Shown here: positions 1 to 11,682 of the stretch, piece after piece | Position numbering within the stretch: the stretch's first letter is position 1 | Layout: every line of letters begins with the position of its first letter | DNA from: Sinohyriopsis cumingii | Lineage: Eukaryota > Mollusca > Bivalvia > Unionida > Unionidae | Direction: 5' to 3' | Length of the DNA: 64,000 nucleotides | Assembly: GCA_028554795.2 (NCBI GenBank) | Contig: CM068838.1 | Span: forward strand, 88,354,944-88,418,943 | Position numbers and translations under genes: made by a program | Notes under the pieces: generated by a model | The model's input: the letters and a program-made list of their open reading frames with translations, nothing else | Told to the model about the DNA's origin: nothing | Database searches by the model: none

Positions 1-804
1 ACATTGATGCATTGAATCACAATCAACTGTATCCCTGATGCTTAAGAAAATTCTATTATAAGTCTAACCTCAATTTAATCAAAGTAAAATGTTTAAAAAC
101 ATTAAAGTTTTCAGACTTGAAGCTGAGGTTTCCGTGTTAAATGTTTTTGGAACTATGTGGCAAAGAACTGTATCAATAACTCCTTATGAAAAGGAACTTA
201 ATTATGTGAAGTTTACTTTAAAATAATTTATTCGACCTGGATGTTACAAGTTTTTTTTTCTTCATTTGATGCCTGAAATCCAACTTTGAAACAGAAACTT
301 GACAAAGCAGGGGAAAAGGAATGTGAAGAATTTGTAAACGGTGGTGGGCTACAAAATGTGAAGTACTTGTGAATGGTGGTACAATGTTGTGAAGGTTATT
401 CAGAGTGTTTGAAGATTGCCAATTGCCATCAGATCTTTTATACTGTACTTTTTAAAAAACTACTTTCATACTAAGTTGTCAGAAGAAAAGTTCACAAAAG
501 TTGTGCAAATCTATTAAATTGTAATCTTCAAAGAAACAAATGGGTTGTGAAGAACATGGTGTAGCACCTGTGACTGGTACACTAATTTATTCCCCCCCCC
601 ATCTGATTTTGAAATTCTTAAACACTGTGTCCTAATATTAATGCTGCCATATTTATTGGAAAAGTAATACATACATCCCACCATCATCTTGCAGATGAGA
701 TAAAAACATTATTCTTTATCAATACTCACAAATCTCATGTTTAATCAAAAACAATTTAAAAGAGCATTTCCAGCAGATTAGCATTCCAAACAACTTTTAC
801 ATAC

Positions 805-897
805 CTGTTCATGCTCACAAAGCAGCTTAAAGCAGTATTTGGGCTTGTGGACTGTCTCAACATCCCCAGAAACATCATTCTGGCCATCTTCTTTTAC
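805..897 (-). CDS. Candidate internal exon, host gene
   Basis: A 93-base exon of 31 codons with acceptor gatcatttcag and donor GAACAG|GTATGT, both good. Peptide: VKEDGQNDVSGDVETVHKPK then YCFKLLCEHEQ. All three minus-strand frames were considered; only this one is fully open and it is phase 0 at both ends, like the TIR-gene exons to the right. It may belong to a second gene copy downstream of the TIR gene or to a continuation of it. Family not recognised. Confidence 0.5.
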
Positions 898-1055
898 CTG
901 AAATGATCAATAGATTGATATAGTCCTTATCACTGGTGCCTTCTATCATTATGGCAAGCATACACAAAAACACTCAAAGAAAATTGTTACAAACAGTTGG
1001 TAACTGTTAAAAATTTTTGATAACATGAGACTAAAGTGGACCTGATATCACTCAC

Positions 1056-1109
1056 CTGGGCAACTGACATATGTAAACTTGTGACAGCAAATTCATACAT
1101 GTATGGAAA
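1056..1109 (-). CDS. Candidate exon or relic of a TIR exon
   Basis: A 54-base phase-0 stretch with acceptor ctccacag and donor GCCCAG|GTGAGT. The peptide FPYMYEFAVTSLHMSVAQ resembles the EF..(L/V)..L.(I/M)PV part of the TIR exon at 36665-36775, with about two residues missing. The acceptor region carries a 19-base tandem duplication (1101-1119 and 1120-1138), giving two alternative AGs in different frames. A homologous stretch at 47500-47565 has lost its acceptor. It may be a decayed paralogue rather than a used exon. Confidence 0.35.
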
Positions 1110-2098
1110 CTGTGGAGATGTATGGAAACTGTGGAGAGGAAAGGAAAATTTGGAGCACCTAACTACCACATTAAGCCTATAAAAATAATACGGATATTTC
1201 TGGTTCACTCCTTTAAGAAAATTGGGTCAACTTTATAAGTTGGAAAAAGAATTATATTTTACTTATTTTTAAACAGCAATTTACCAAATGTAAACCATGG
1301 TTGCATGACTTAATTTTATTTCTCTGTGAAAAGAGCTTGTCTCTATTACTTAAAAACATGTTATAAAATAATTAGATATGCACTCTCTATATAGACACTT
1401 AAATATTTGTCTGATATAACTTGTTGTAAACTGGAACAGGCCATAATTAGCATGCAAAAGTAGCCATTACTAAATCATGTTTTCTAGTCTATATCCACTA
1501 GTACTAACAAATACTGGGCAAGCATCTTAATGAGTATGTTGTCTAATACTTGTATCTATAAATGAAGAAAAGGCAATCTGGTCTCAACATTTAGAATATC
1601 AGGAATTAGTTTACTTTTTTAATTATTCTATATTTTTTAATGAGCAAATTTTCAGGGCTGGCATCCCGATAATTGGTGGGTTTCGATATATGGATTAATG
1701 ACAGAAATCTGGAAGAGGTTCAGGAGAAATGCATATTGGAATATTGTCTTTTCATATTGAAAGATAAAAAAAAAAAAATATGAATTAAAAATAATTTGTT
1801 ATTAATGGCATTTAATATATGAAATGTCTTAAAATAATGAATATATATGTAATAATATACATGTAATAATATAAAAGCAACAAATATTTCAGACATTTTG
1901 TATATGGCAATATCATTTTAAGGTATTTAGTAGCTTTGGTTAGTCTTTGTTGGACAATGGGACAAAAGTGTCTTGCATTTCTGACGCTGCAACACTATAC
2001 TGTTTTCCAAGCTAATCTTATCCAAAATTAATTTCATTTATTTAGAGAGTTACCTTTAATATTTCTATTTTATATTCTTCTTCAGCTTTAGATTACAG

Positions 2099-2275
2099 CA
2101 GAGGTCTCAAACACATGGCCTGTGGGCTGCATGCGGCCCACCAAGCAGTATCCTGTGGCTTGCAAAATGATTGGCATCACAAGGTCTCATGAGAGATGAC
2201 AAAGGTGGTGTGGCCCTTGGGCCATCGAAAATACCCTCATGCAGCCCTCAGGGTGCTTTGAGTTTGAGACCCCTG
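2099..2275. mobile_element. hAT-type MITE with 8-bp TSD
   Basis: Ends are CAGAGGTCTCAAAC and GTTTGAGACCCCTG, an inverted pair, with GC-rich 'ggcctgtgggctgcatgcggccc' style inner sequence broken here into short motifs. It is flanked by a perfect 8-bp direct repeat GATTACAG (2091-2098 and 2276-2283), the hAT target-site length. At 177 bp it has no coding capacity; the frame through it is incidental. Confidence 0.85.
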
Positions 2276-2870
2276 GATTACAGACTATTCAGTTTAACCC
2301 CTAAGCTGTATTATTTTGCTAATATAAATAACTTGGCTTTACTGAAATTTATAAATCCTGTGTTCTAAAATTATTTTCAAAAATCAGTTTTAAATTTCTT
2401 CTGCAATGGAGAGAACACTGCATAGCCCTAAATCTGTGATTACCAGTAGTCCTTATTATAGGATGCTTCCCATGCTTTAACAGAAAAACTGCAAAATACA
2501 GTATGTTTTATTTAAGTTATCATGGAAATTGTATATAGCAATTAATCATTATTTGCACAAATTTGAAAGCCCTTTATGTAAGGATGCTGTCAAATTTTGT
2601 AAAACTGTGTTGAGCAGTTTTTAGAAGAAATGTTTTTAAAGGTTTTGCTATATTATCAACAGTGGCCACATCTGATGTCAGATTGGTATCACTGTACAAG
2701 TTCAAAGGAATTTGTACCAGGATTTTTATTGTCAAGTTTGATCAAATTCTGTTCTGTGGTGTTGGAGAAGATGTTTAAATGTTTTTCTATTTTTTGCAAT
2801 GGCAGTCATAAATAATGACACATTAGCATCACCGTATAAATCTGAAAAGGCTTTAAGATGGGATGATGCG

Positions 2871-3093
2871 TTGTTTTGGGTTTAATGCCATTTTTCAGTA
2901 CATGACAGGCTATACATGGCAGCAAGCATGTCTGGCAGAGAAAGCCCCAGAAAGACCAATGGTAAGCTTCTGGCAAGCTTTCTCACATATCCATGTTCAA
3001 GAACTCCAAGACTTGAACCCAAGTGGACAGGTGTGAGATGTCAGTGATCTCTAAAGGTGAGAGCCTTAGATCACTCAGCCACCCATAAGCCCC
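2871..3093 (-). mobile_element. SINE family A, degraded near-full copy
   Basis: Minus-strand copy: the tail side is at the left ('tgggtttaatgccatttttcag') and the tRNA-derived head at the right ('cactcagccacccataagcccc'). It matches the copies at 48788-49036 and 51757-52008. The TSD is weak (gatgatgc / aatgattc). Confidence 0.75.
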
Positions 3094-3539
3094 AATGATT
3101 CATGTCGAGTTCAGTCAAATTCTAGTCAACAGTTTTGCATAACAAGTAGATTGAAGCTTTTTTTAAAAATATTTCCATTTTTAGTAATGGTTGCCATATT
3201 TTAAGGTAAATTGGCACCAAAGGTCTTACTGCCAGGATCCTTTCTATTAAATTTTATCACATTCTACTCAGTGTTTTTTTATTTTTTATTTAGAAGAATT
3301 ACATACAGAAACTTATTATTTGGAGCAATGACTGTGACATTTGATGGCAGATTGGCATTCTTTCTAAATATCTGAAAGCTTTCCAGATGGATGCACTGCC
3401 ACATTTGGTCAAAATTGGTAGGTTTTTTATGGAATAAATTTAAATAGCATTATCAATAGATGCATGATAGATGATGCATGACATATGCTGGACCCTGCTG
3501 TAAGTTCACCTGGGTTTATGGTCATTTGAGCTAAAAACA

Positions 3540-4810
3540 ATGAATTCAATAATTAATATAGGTGTGTCCCTTTCTCTCTGGCTATGGTTTTGAATCAATA
3601 ACTGAAAAGGCACATGACCAGTCAATTACATGCCTGATTATTTTTACATAAAGCCTTACACCTGTACAGGTATAACCATCCAATCTACAAAGCTTGTTAT
3701 GAACATACTATCATTCATGCTTAATTCCAAAGCAAAGTCCAAGTCACTGTATAAGCTATTCTGTAATACAACACAGGTGAGTCAAAAAGGAACCATCAAA
3801 CATATTTAACTGATTTGGCCCCAATCCCCTCTGTAGGCATGATGAGGCTGTACCCTATTTCTGGGCTCTGCATCATCAAGATCATTTAAGATACACCAAT
3901 GTGGGTGGTATTACAAAAATGCAGACAGATATAGCTCTAAAATGTTACCAAATAATCTGGAAGTTCTAGTTGTACTACAAAATACAGAGGAAAAACCTCA
4001 TTTTTTGGACCCATTTTTTTTCCCACCCAAAATTCGCTCTTGGTCGGAATGCAATTTTGTGTCTGGATTTTAGACCTTTTGGCCTCAGATCTAAGGCAGA
4101 CTGGTCTTAACTGCACACAGACAGGTGATTCTTTGCAAAAACTAGGATAAGGTGGCCATTTGGAATAAATTGCGGTCTTTATAGGTGGCGCTCTACAGTT
4201 TCGTATTTTCCATAGGGTTAGGATTTTTAAGAAAAAGAATTTCCCCGGCTTTCCTCACTGGTTATACTGGCTATTTAAAAAAGACCTTGTATATCTTAGG
4301 TATAATTAAAAGAACCTTTAATTCCCTTTATTTTGGTGTATGATTGATGGGTGTACTATGGGTTATAGAGTATACAGCTTGGCCTTACTTCAAATGTGCA
4401 CCTTTCAAAAAAGTGCTAGCTCTACTTGGTCATTTTCACTTCCTGAACTTAAGAGGTAAACTGTATAAAAAAGAGCTGATAACTTTTTTTACATTTTATA
4501 TATTTGGCAATTCATTCATTGCACTTTCAGAAGCTGGTATTGTCTAGTCTGGCAAAATTCATTTTCCCTATTTTAATAGCTGCTTTGTATAGTGTACTTT
4601 AGACTAATTCAGGCTGATTTTTTAAACACAAGAGAGCAGTCATTTTAGTTAGCAGTGTGCTTAAATCATGTACAATTTCCAAAAGTACAATATCCAAAGA
4701 AATATCATCCACATTACATTACTGTAGCATATAGGTATACCAACATTCTCTCCATTGTGCATGTTTTAAATGCAAACTACTTCACCATACATATGTCACT
4801 CTCTCTAAAG
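3540..4810. other. No gene recognised
   Basis: AT-rich non-coding sequence. Slightly CpG-bearing patches near 4030-4060 and 4160-4200 may be old repeat fragments. No exon with paired splice sites was found. Confidence 0.5.
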
Positions 4811-4812
4811 TA

Positions 4813-6200
4813 CAGTGGAACCCCGCTATAACGCGCCCCGCCATAACGCGAATTTGGATATAACGCGGTCGTAGCATGGCTCCCGAAATTTCGTATATTC
4901 ATTCACACATGGAGAAAAAAAATTTGAAGAAAAGTAAAAAAAAACAAAACAAGAAATTAACTTCATTTTGGGCATGAGATTAGTTGTGACTTTTAAAATA
5001 ATATGATCGTGGCATGGTTCCTGAAATTTGAAATTCATTTACGTGTATTTTTATCGGACCGTGAAAATATTTGTTTAACGTACGAGAAATAGTGTGTAAA
5101 ACGTTTATTATAATTTGGTGGAAGAATTCGCATATGACTTTTAATAATAAACGATCGGAACTTAACAATTTATCCAGGTTCTTTAAGTGATTTTGGAGAA
5201 GTGATCGTGTATGAATTCTAAAATAATACGATATATATAACGTACGAGAAATAGTGTATACAACGCTTGGCTTCTGAAATTTATCAATTTGAACAGGTTG
5301 TGGTGAAGCTCCGTATTCTACTCTAGAAGAGAAAACTGGTTTCATTAGGTTTTTGAATTGTTAAGCCGAAGTAAACATTATTGGAAGTGTTACTTATTAC
5401 GGATCCATGAGTAAAGCCAGTAAATCGTCTTTGTGATTGTCTTCCATGAATTCTGTATACAGTCGTTGCTCAAACAATAGCCGACATGGGCTTCTTATTT
5501 AACTGCAATCACAGCCAAGCAGCAGACAAAGCTGTGGTTGATACAAGAGTCGCACAATTTAATAAACATCAAAGGACGAAAGCCGCCAACATGTATGCTG
5601 TGCTTGGCGGTGTGATCAAACAACAAACAGTTGAAAGTAAATAATATCCAATACAGACACCATATGTAGACCCGGGAATAGCTGCATGCAATGACCGTAC
5701 GATATCAGACGGCAAGTAAATGGTTTCAATATTTTGTTCATCCTATATTTTACACGACGAATTCAGACTATTACAAAATTATTGAATATTTTAAATCTGT
5801 ATGAATTTCAATGAAATTACATCCATTATGGATGAACTGCATGCCACGACGGCACGGTAGCATACGGTGTTGATACACTTTTCATGATATAGCGATAGTC
5901 TGGTATTATCGGTCAATCTGTATTATCGTTCAAACAAATAAAAATTAGTAAATGTTTTTAATGCACAGTAATAACCTATAAATGTATTAGCCATCGATTA
6001 TTTTGAATATATCTTAATTAATGCATTCCAGTTAATATTCATCTGATGATAAGCCGACTTTTGATCATTGTACATGTATACACGTATATGTTCTCGGAAA
6101 AAAAGTTAAATATTGTAAAACCCCGCATTAACGCGACCCCGCTTTTAACGCGATCCGATTTTATGGACCCCGATCATCGCGTTAACGCGGGGTTCCACTG
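4813..6200. mobile_element. Non-autonomous Tigger/pogo-like DNA transposon
   Basis: Terminal inverted repeats of about 25 bp: the left end is CAGTGGAACCCCGC then TATAACGCG, the right end is CGCGTTAACGCGGGG then TTCCACTG. It is flanked by TA (4811-4812 and 6201-6202). Both ends hold extra subterminal copies of 'taacgcg' (left three, right three), likely transposase sites. The interior is notably richer in CpG than the surroundings and has tandem internal units (AACGTACGAGAAATAGTGT at 5077 and again at 5239). No HTH or DDE coding was found; the 121-codon minus frame at 4980-5345 matches nothing I know. The TIR style and TA target point to the Tc1/mariner-pogo group. Confidence 0.8.
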
Positions 6201-6204
6201 TACA

Positions 6205-7200
6205 TATTAATTGGTGAGCGCCCCCATATGAACATGATGGGTCCATTAAGCAAAAAAAAAAAAAACTTTTACCCTTCTGCTCATGTGCAAGCAAAATAAC
6301 CAATGGAAAATGATGTTTCTAACACAACCAGGCATTATTCTCATGGAAAATCTGTTGAAAGCCAATGTATTATGATGTATTCAGAAATAGCCTCCCAAAT
6401 GTCTTTCCTACGCACATTTCAGGCGAAAACAACAAAAACCTCTGGGGCCGAATGAGTTAAAGGTGCAAATTTACAATAATTTTTGAGACATTAGTTGATG
6501 AAAAGGTAAAACTTTGTAGTACTGTGTTTCTCTGACCACATTAACATTAGGAATAACCTCCACTACATCCTGAATCTTTCCCTCCTGAAATGAAAAAAAA
6601 ATCTTTTTTGACTACATACATGTAGATGAAGGGAAGCTACTTTCACAAATTACCTCCTATCAGCTACACAAACCATAAACAATATGTTCATATTTGTTGG
6701 GGAGTGTGGTAGAGATTTAGAGTCATGTGACTGCATAAGTATTCTTGAAGAAACGTAACTGACTACAAAATTTACTTTCTCCATCACTCCCTGATCACAC
6801 TGACATTATGAGAATAGAAGGAAATGCAAGAGCATCCTAATCTTTACCATTGTCACCCCTTTGGGCTGAATAACTGGCCATCAGAAAATAGATTAACTTA
6901 ATCCTAAATTGACATCAAGAACAACTGCAAAGGTATAACTCAGTATTCTGCTGGTAATCCCCTGTGGTTCCAAACATAGGTATTGCCTTCCCAACAATGT
7001 TTTCCAGGTGAATCAAGTGAAATCTATAAATCTTGTTCCCAGACCAAAGGTAATGTTATCATGAATGAGGCCTGGTGGATATCTGGTCAGCCACATCATT
7101 ATGACATCATATCATGCAGATTAAAGCTGGCCAAAGTGGACCGAGCATGTCAGCCAAATGACTGCACAATGTTTTTAAATGAAACATTATGCTCAGATAT
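6205..7200. other. Mostly non-coding; one weak exon candidate
   Basis: AT-rich sequence between the Tigger-like element and the DIRS relic. Apart from the acceptor-led frame at 6471-6584 nothing was recognised. Confidence 0.45.
6471..6584 (-). CDS. Weak exon candidate
   Basis: A strong acceptor (tttttttcatttcag) opens a frame of 37 codons beginning EGKIQDVVEVIPNVNVV and ending at TAA. A weak donor (ACACA|GTACTA) lies inside. It is on the same strand as the TIR-gene exons and between two of the candidate exons. No domain recognised; it could be chance. Confidence 0.25.
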   Translation of the reverse strand, partial: EGKIQDVVEVIPNVNVVRETQYYKVLPFHQLMSQKLL

Positions 7201-9440
7201 GAAACTTGTCAAAATTGCTTGAATTTCATGAGCTGTGACCTTCAGAAATTTCAGAGTATGCCATGAGAAGAACCAACTTAAGCCACGATGACATGGTTTG
7301 AAGGGTTATGTCTTGTTTTCCTGAAGAGCCTTTGACTGTGGCTACTGACATGTGCCTCAGATAGCATCCGAGTATGTGAACCAGGTCCTGCTGCCTTGCC
7401 TCTCTTGACAGATCGATCAAAGAGAGAAATCGTTTTGAAGATGAAACCAGGTTGCATCATCATTACAACTTGGAAAGGTCAAAACTGGACAAAAGGTCTG
7501 AAAGAGCCTTGTTTTGACCAATATTGTTTCTTCCATGTTATCCGAACATTTTTGAAATCATGGAGTGAGACTCTTTAATTGTGATAGGACCTAACATTCT
7601 CTAAAGAGGAAGAAGTAAGCTATTAGCTAAATGAGGAATCAAAGCTTGGAAAAGAATGATATCATTGCCTGTGCACCAAGTGGTGATAACACACAACTTC
7701 CCCTGGTACACTTTTCAAAAAGTATAATGCTTTCTAGCTGCTGGGATCCTTTCCACCATCGATGTGCTTAACTCTTTTTTCAGAGAAGTTTCCACTCACA
7801 TGAGCCAGGCATAAAGGAGAAGCCTGCACAAACATGGATAGATTACCAGTGACCTACACTGATTTATGAACATGGGATCAGAGGTGCACTCAAAACTAGC
7901 TTGCCATTCTGTCCCCTCAATTTCAGAGCAATCTTTGTGATCAGCACCATGGGGGAAGGGATAAGCACAGGTCCAGATGTCCTCACAGCTGAATGACAGA
8001 CCAGAGATGATCTAGACTACAGGGCCTGGGAATGGAAAGATGAAGGTGAGCTGTTTGTGGTTCCATCTTGTAGCAAAATGATCTATCATCATGTGATATC
8101 ACAAAGTGTAAACCTGATCAAACACAGATGGATTGAGAGAATACTCCATATTAAGCTGCTGGTCTCTCCTTGATAATAAATTAGCTTGGATATTCTCTCT
8201 GCCCAGAATGTGTCAAACTTCTACAGTGATAAAGTAATGGTTGCACCTGCAAAGGAACTCCTATATCATTATACAATGCAAGGAGTGATTTTGTCTTGTC
8301 CTGCTTCAGGAGGTGATTCATCACTACTGAGATTATCTGACATAATCAGGGTTATCTTTTCATGTATCTGTTCTTTCCAAGCATCAAAAAAGTGGCCATC
8401 TTTTCCAGGTTTTTAATATAAAGTACATTCTCAAATTCCATCCACTCCCTTCTGCCTGTTGTAAAAAGGGGCTGCAAGTGCCGCCCCCCACCCCCGCCGA
8501 TAAACTTGTGTCCATAAACATTTTCTAGTAGGGACATGTGGGGAGGGTCAGGGGTATTTACTGCTTCTAACCACTCCCCTGTTTTGCCACTGAAGCAGGA
8601 AATGGCAAGTTTGAATTATATCATAATCTGATTATCTAATGAACCCAAGATTGTGTGCCATTGTGACAGGAGAGCTGTTGCACTGAAGAGGCTGAGGAGA
8701 TGAAGAAACTCTCTTGCTGAAAAAAAAAGCAGTTTTGGTGGATATCAACTCTGACACATAGATGATTCAATCAATCCATCTGGGAGGATGCCAAACAAGG
8801 CTGATTGAGTTAGAAACTCCATACAAAATGAATTAAGTGCTGAGAGAGCATGAGATCCAACTTGTCCCTGTTTACTATCCATCCTAAACTGCAAAGGAAA
8901 AAGAGTAGGTGATTTATATCCTGATCTAAACCAAACAAGTGTTTCTGCAGAATGTTGCCAAGGTATATGCCAGGATAATAAGCTGAAATGGAAAATCATG
9001 CAGACTTATGTCTTGGTGAAGGCCCAATGGCTGATGTTCAAGCCAATTGGAAGGGCACAAAACTAATACAGGGACCAAAGTAGCTTTAGTAAAAGTACTT
9101 TCAAGAAATATAGAAACAGGTATCAGTCAGATCAAGGGCGATCACATATAATCATTGCATTGTACAGATAGCCACACCAACCTTGCTGTCTCCATTTTGA
9201 ACTCTGAAGCAGCAATAAACTAAATGAGCTAGTTCAGGTCTATTACTGTCTTCAGTTTCCTACTGGCTTCTGAGACCAGAAAGAATCTGGTAAAAAGACT
9301 ATGGAGTCTAGTTTCTGAACTATTTCCACATCCTCCTTTATGAGCAAAAGCTCTATTTTCTTTTGTAAAATGTCTATCCTTACTGGATCACTAGGGGCAT
9401 CAGTTATTTGTATGGTGTGAAAGACAAATTATATGTCACA
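7200..9440 (-). pseudogene. DIRS-like retrotransposon relic: reverse transcriptase and RNase H
   Basis: Minus-strand fragments read, in order, as a DIRS pol. Near 9345-9270 'LIKEDVEIVQKLDS' then 'FLPDSFWSQKPVGN' match the RT entry motif (..FYS..FLV.K..G..RPVIDL). Near 9200 'SSFKMET'-like residues and near 9150 'SIQCN' follow. Near 8840 'FCMEFLTQ' matches 'F.GMEFLT'. RNase H remnants at 8352-8537 read 'WMEFENVLYIKNLEKMATFL' (E..L.I..LE..AV). Near 7960 'MVLITKIALK' matches the post-RNase H 'PP..L...L.K'. Frameshifts and stops interrupt throughout. The tyrosine recombinase was not recognised in this copy. Confidence 0.7.
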
Positions 9441-9940
9441 TTGGGACTGCTGGCTGGCTGGCCAGTTGAAAAACTGTACCCAGCCAGCATGGAGGTGGGG
9501 GGATCAGATGGCAGTAGAAAAGTCCAGCAATATTAATCTTAAATTGACATACCTAGATAGCCAGCCAGATGGTTGGATGGACAGGTTGGCAGCTGAGACA
9601 GCTGGTATGGGACATCAAGTATAGAGGCCAGTAAAATCAGATTGATACCCCACGCACTCGGTCTTACTGCCACTAAATCTGACCAAGGGCACTTGGGGGC
9701 ACTTAAGCTCAGTGGACATTCAAGAATGGGGGAAATAATTCCACAGGCAGAAAGGCAGGATGATAACCTTGAAAAAAACTTTCTCATTAACTATTGTATA
9801 AAATGGTGCATGTAAAATTCCAAAATTTATTTGGTTGGGTCCATCATAGCAATTTCCATGCCAACTGAAGTGATCATAGCCACTGGCACTATACATGGAA
9901 TCTTCGGGGTGTGTGTGTGTGTAAGCAATCACCATATCCC
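9440..9940. other. Non-coding, GA/GG-rich imperfect inverted repeats
   Basis: Contains 'ggctggctggccag' and 'agccagccag' in loose inverted arrangement (9445-9600) and a (GT) run at 9907-9922. The minus strand carries AATAAA at 9826-9831. No gene seen. Confidence 0.4.
9826..9831 (-). promoter_or_regulatory. Possible polyadenylation signal for the TIR gene
   Basis: AATAAA on the minus strand, about 110 bases after the stop of the candidate terminal exon at 9942-10163. In such AT-rich DNA it could be chance. Confidence 0.3.
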
Positions 9941-9941
9941 C

Positions 9942-10163
9942 CTAGATGCTCATCAGTTTTGGATGGATACTGAGAACGTCTGCAAACAAAGAGCTGAATC
10001 GCATTCTCCTTCCTTGCAATGAAGCTGTTTTCTCAAGACTCTTGACTGTAGACCATATACTACAGACATAATAAGGAACTGTAGAAGTGCACCTTGTACA
10101 TGCAAGAGATGTGTCATTTGTGTCTTCAGTGACCTTGAACCTTCTGCATTTCTTGTATTTGGA
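9942..10163 (-). CDS. Possible terminal exon of the TIR-domain gene
   Basis: A strong acceptor (ttttgttttctcag) opens a frame in phase 0 with the exon at 10734-10907. It runs 73 codons (SKYKKCRRFKVTEDTNDTS... ending PKLMSI) to a TAG. On the same strand an AATAAA lies at 9826-9831, about 110 bases after the stop, which fits a 3' end. No good internal donor was seen except CAAG|GTGCAC. A second frame is also open over most of this stretch, so the reading frame is uncertain. The exon is rich in Cys and basic residues; no domain was recognised. Confidence 0.4.
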   Translation of the reverse strand, partial: SKYKKCRRFKVTEDTNDTSLACTRCTSTVPYYVCSIWSTVKSLEKTASLQGRRMRFSSLFADVLSIHPKLMSI

Positions 10164-10733
10164 CTGAGAAAACAAAACCAAAATGCAAGAAATTTACATG
10201 AATTAGTTGCAGCTTGCTAATGAGAAACAACTATGAATTAATAAATTGCAGTGTCAGCAATTAATTCCATAAATATATAAAATAAATATGGCTGATATCC
10301 ATGACTTGCTGTTAAAGAACAGGGCAAGTATGAATATATCTATCGCAAACAATGAAAATAAAGTTAACATAAAGTGTAACAATAATAAAAGTGTAAAATG
10401 CAAATATGTAAATCTGGACAGCAATAAAAGTTCACAAAATATCCATGGACTTTTGTAGGTTCTATTAAATGCTGTTTGCCATTCAAGCAAAACTGGTAAA
10501 CAGCTGGTATACAGGTGGCCCACATAGCAGGGGGAAGATAATTTGAAAGGGTTCCTTCCCTTTCTATATGCATATACTGGCAGACAGAAAAGATGATTTT
10601 CATCTTTTCAGGAAGGCTGGATTCAGGTGGTAATGGAGTTTATTCCTAATGTAATTTTGACTGGGAATGTATTCCGTGGAAGAAAAAAAAAATGTTCATG
10701 TTGTTGACCAATCTGTATTTCTTCATTCTTTAC

Positions 10734-10907
10734 TCTTTGATTTGTTCCTTCAGCATCTGCATTTTTTGTTAGATCTCCTTCATTAGAAGGTTCCTCCGTT
10801 TTCACCAGATCTACACAAATGAGTTGAGGGTAGAGTATAGCGTCAATTTCTTCAGTGTAAACTGATACATGTCGCAGGAATTTTCTTTGAACCAATTCTA
10901 GCACTTC
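10734..10907 (-). CDS. TIR-domain gene, exon D (post-TIR region)
   Basis: A 174-base phase-0 exon of 58 codons, acceptor gtttccatttcag and donor CAAAGA|GTAAAG. The peptide begins EVLELVQRKFLRHVSVYTEE, then a hydrophobic stretch (AILYPQLICVDLV) and an acidic, Asn-rich tail. I do not recognise the family of this region. It lies 775 bases downstream of the previous exon, in the same phase and strand. The open frame continues past the donor for about 34 codons, so intron retention or a later donor is possible. Confidence 0.65.
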
Positions 10908-11682
10908 CTGAAATGGAAACATTCATTCATCACAGTAACTGTTATTGTGAAATAAAACTATATATTGACTGGGAGTAAACAAGGAAATTTGGTAAGTGTC
11001 CCTATTTGCTTCTGTAGCAAATATACAAAAAAGAAACATTTCAAACATATTTTCATCTACTTAAACAATGAATACCTTAAGATTTGCTCAACTTAAAAAA
11101 ATATGGCAATTATTTCATCATAAAGCTAGAAAAATGGAAAGGTATAAGGCTCGCAGATTTTAAGTGGGAAAGACAATTAAAAAAAGACCTCTTCATTTCG
11201 AAACAATAAGCAAACAGTTTCTTATTCTCTGACGAAGCCTTCTTGATGTATTCAAACAATGGTTTGCCAATACTGGTAATATTTTCTACTAGACTTCTTG
11301 ATGAATATTACCTGTAGCTGTCATTACATTCTTATAAGACTGAAAATATGGTTTAGCAGCAATGAAAATAATAACCCATTAAATAAGACAAATATAAAGG
11401 AGCGGAACTGAAGAAAAAAGATATAGTAAATCAATCAGTTTTCCTCAGCATAGAACTTTCAGAAATACAGTGAGACAAAGTTTAAAAAAAAAGATATAAA
11501 AAAATTCTTTATCCATCTCAATCAGGGAACAGTTATTACTTATTGATAATACACAAATACAGGAATCATAAATATACAGACTAAATTTAATGAATCTAAA
11601 AATATTTATGATTTAAAATATTTATGCATATAAAAAATCCTAAACTGCAAGATAACATTAACTTTCTCAGTCTGTGTCTCAC

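Larger units (their letters stand above)
1000..3540. repeat. Left copy of a diverged direct duplication (partner 47430-49190)
   Basis: Sequence from the TIR-exon relic at 1056-1109 rightwards is collinear with 47430-49190. Matching landmarks include 'tctagtctat.tcca', 'aagcatcttaatgag' and the repeats near 2560-2870. The right part (2560-3540) consists of degenerate units of about 170-180 bases containing 'gccacatctgatg', ending in an imperfect palindrome 'gttcacctgg...tttgagct'. This last repeat resembles one I associate with bivalve genomes. Confidence 0.55.

Noticed and set aside
237..272. 36-base phase-0 exon candidate on the minus strand
   Set aside because: The acceptor is fair but the donor GTCGAA is poor and the length is too short to support.
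8745..8896. Strong-looking acceptor (ctctttttcctttgcag) with an open frame
   Set aside because: The same frame continues upstream and matches DIRS reverse transcriptase, so it is transposon coding and not a host exon.
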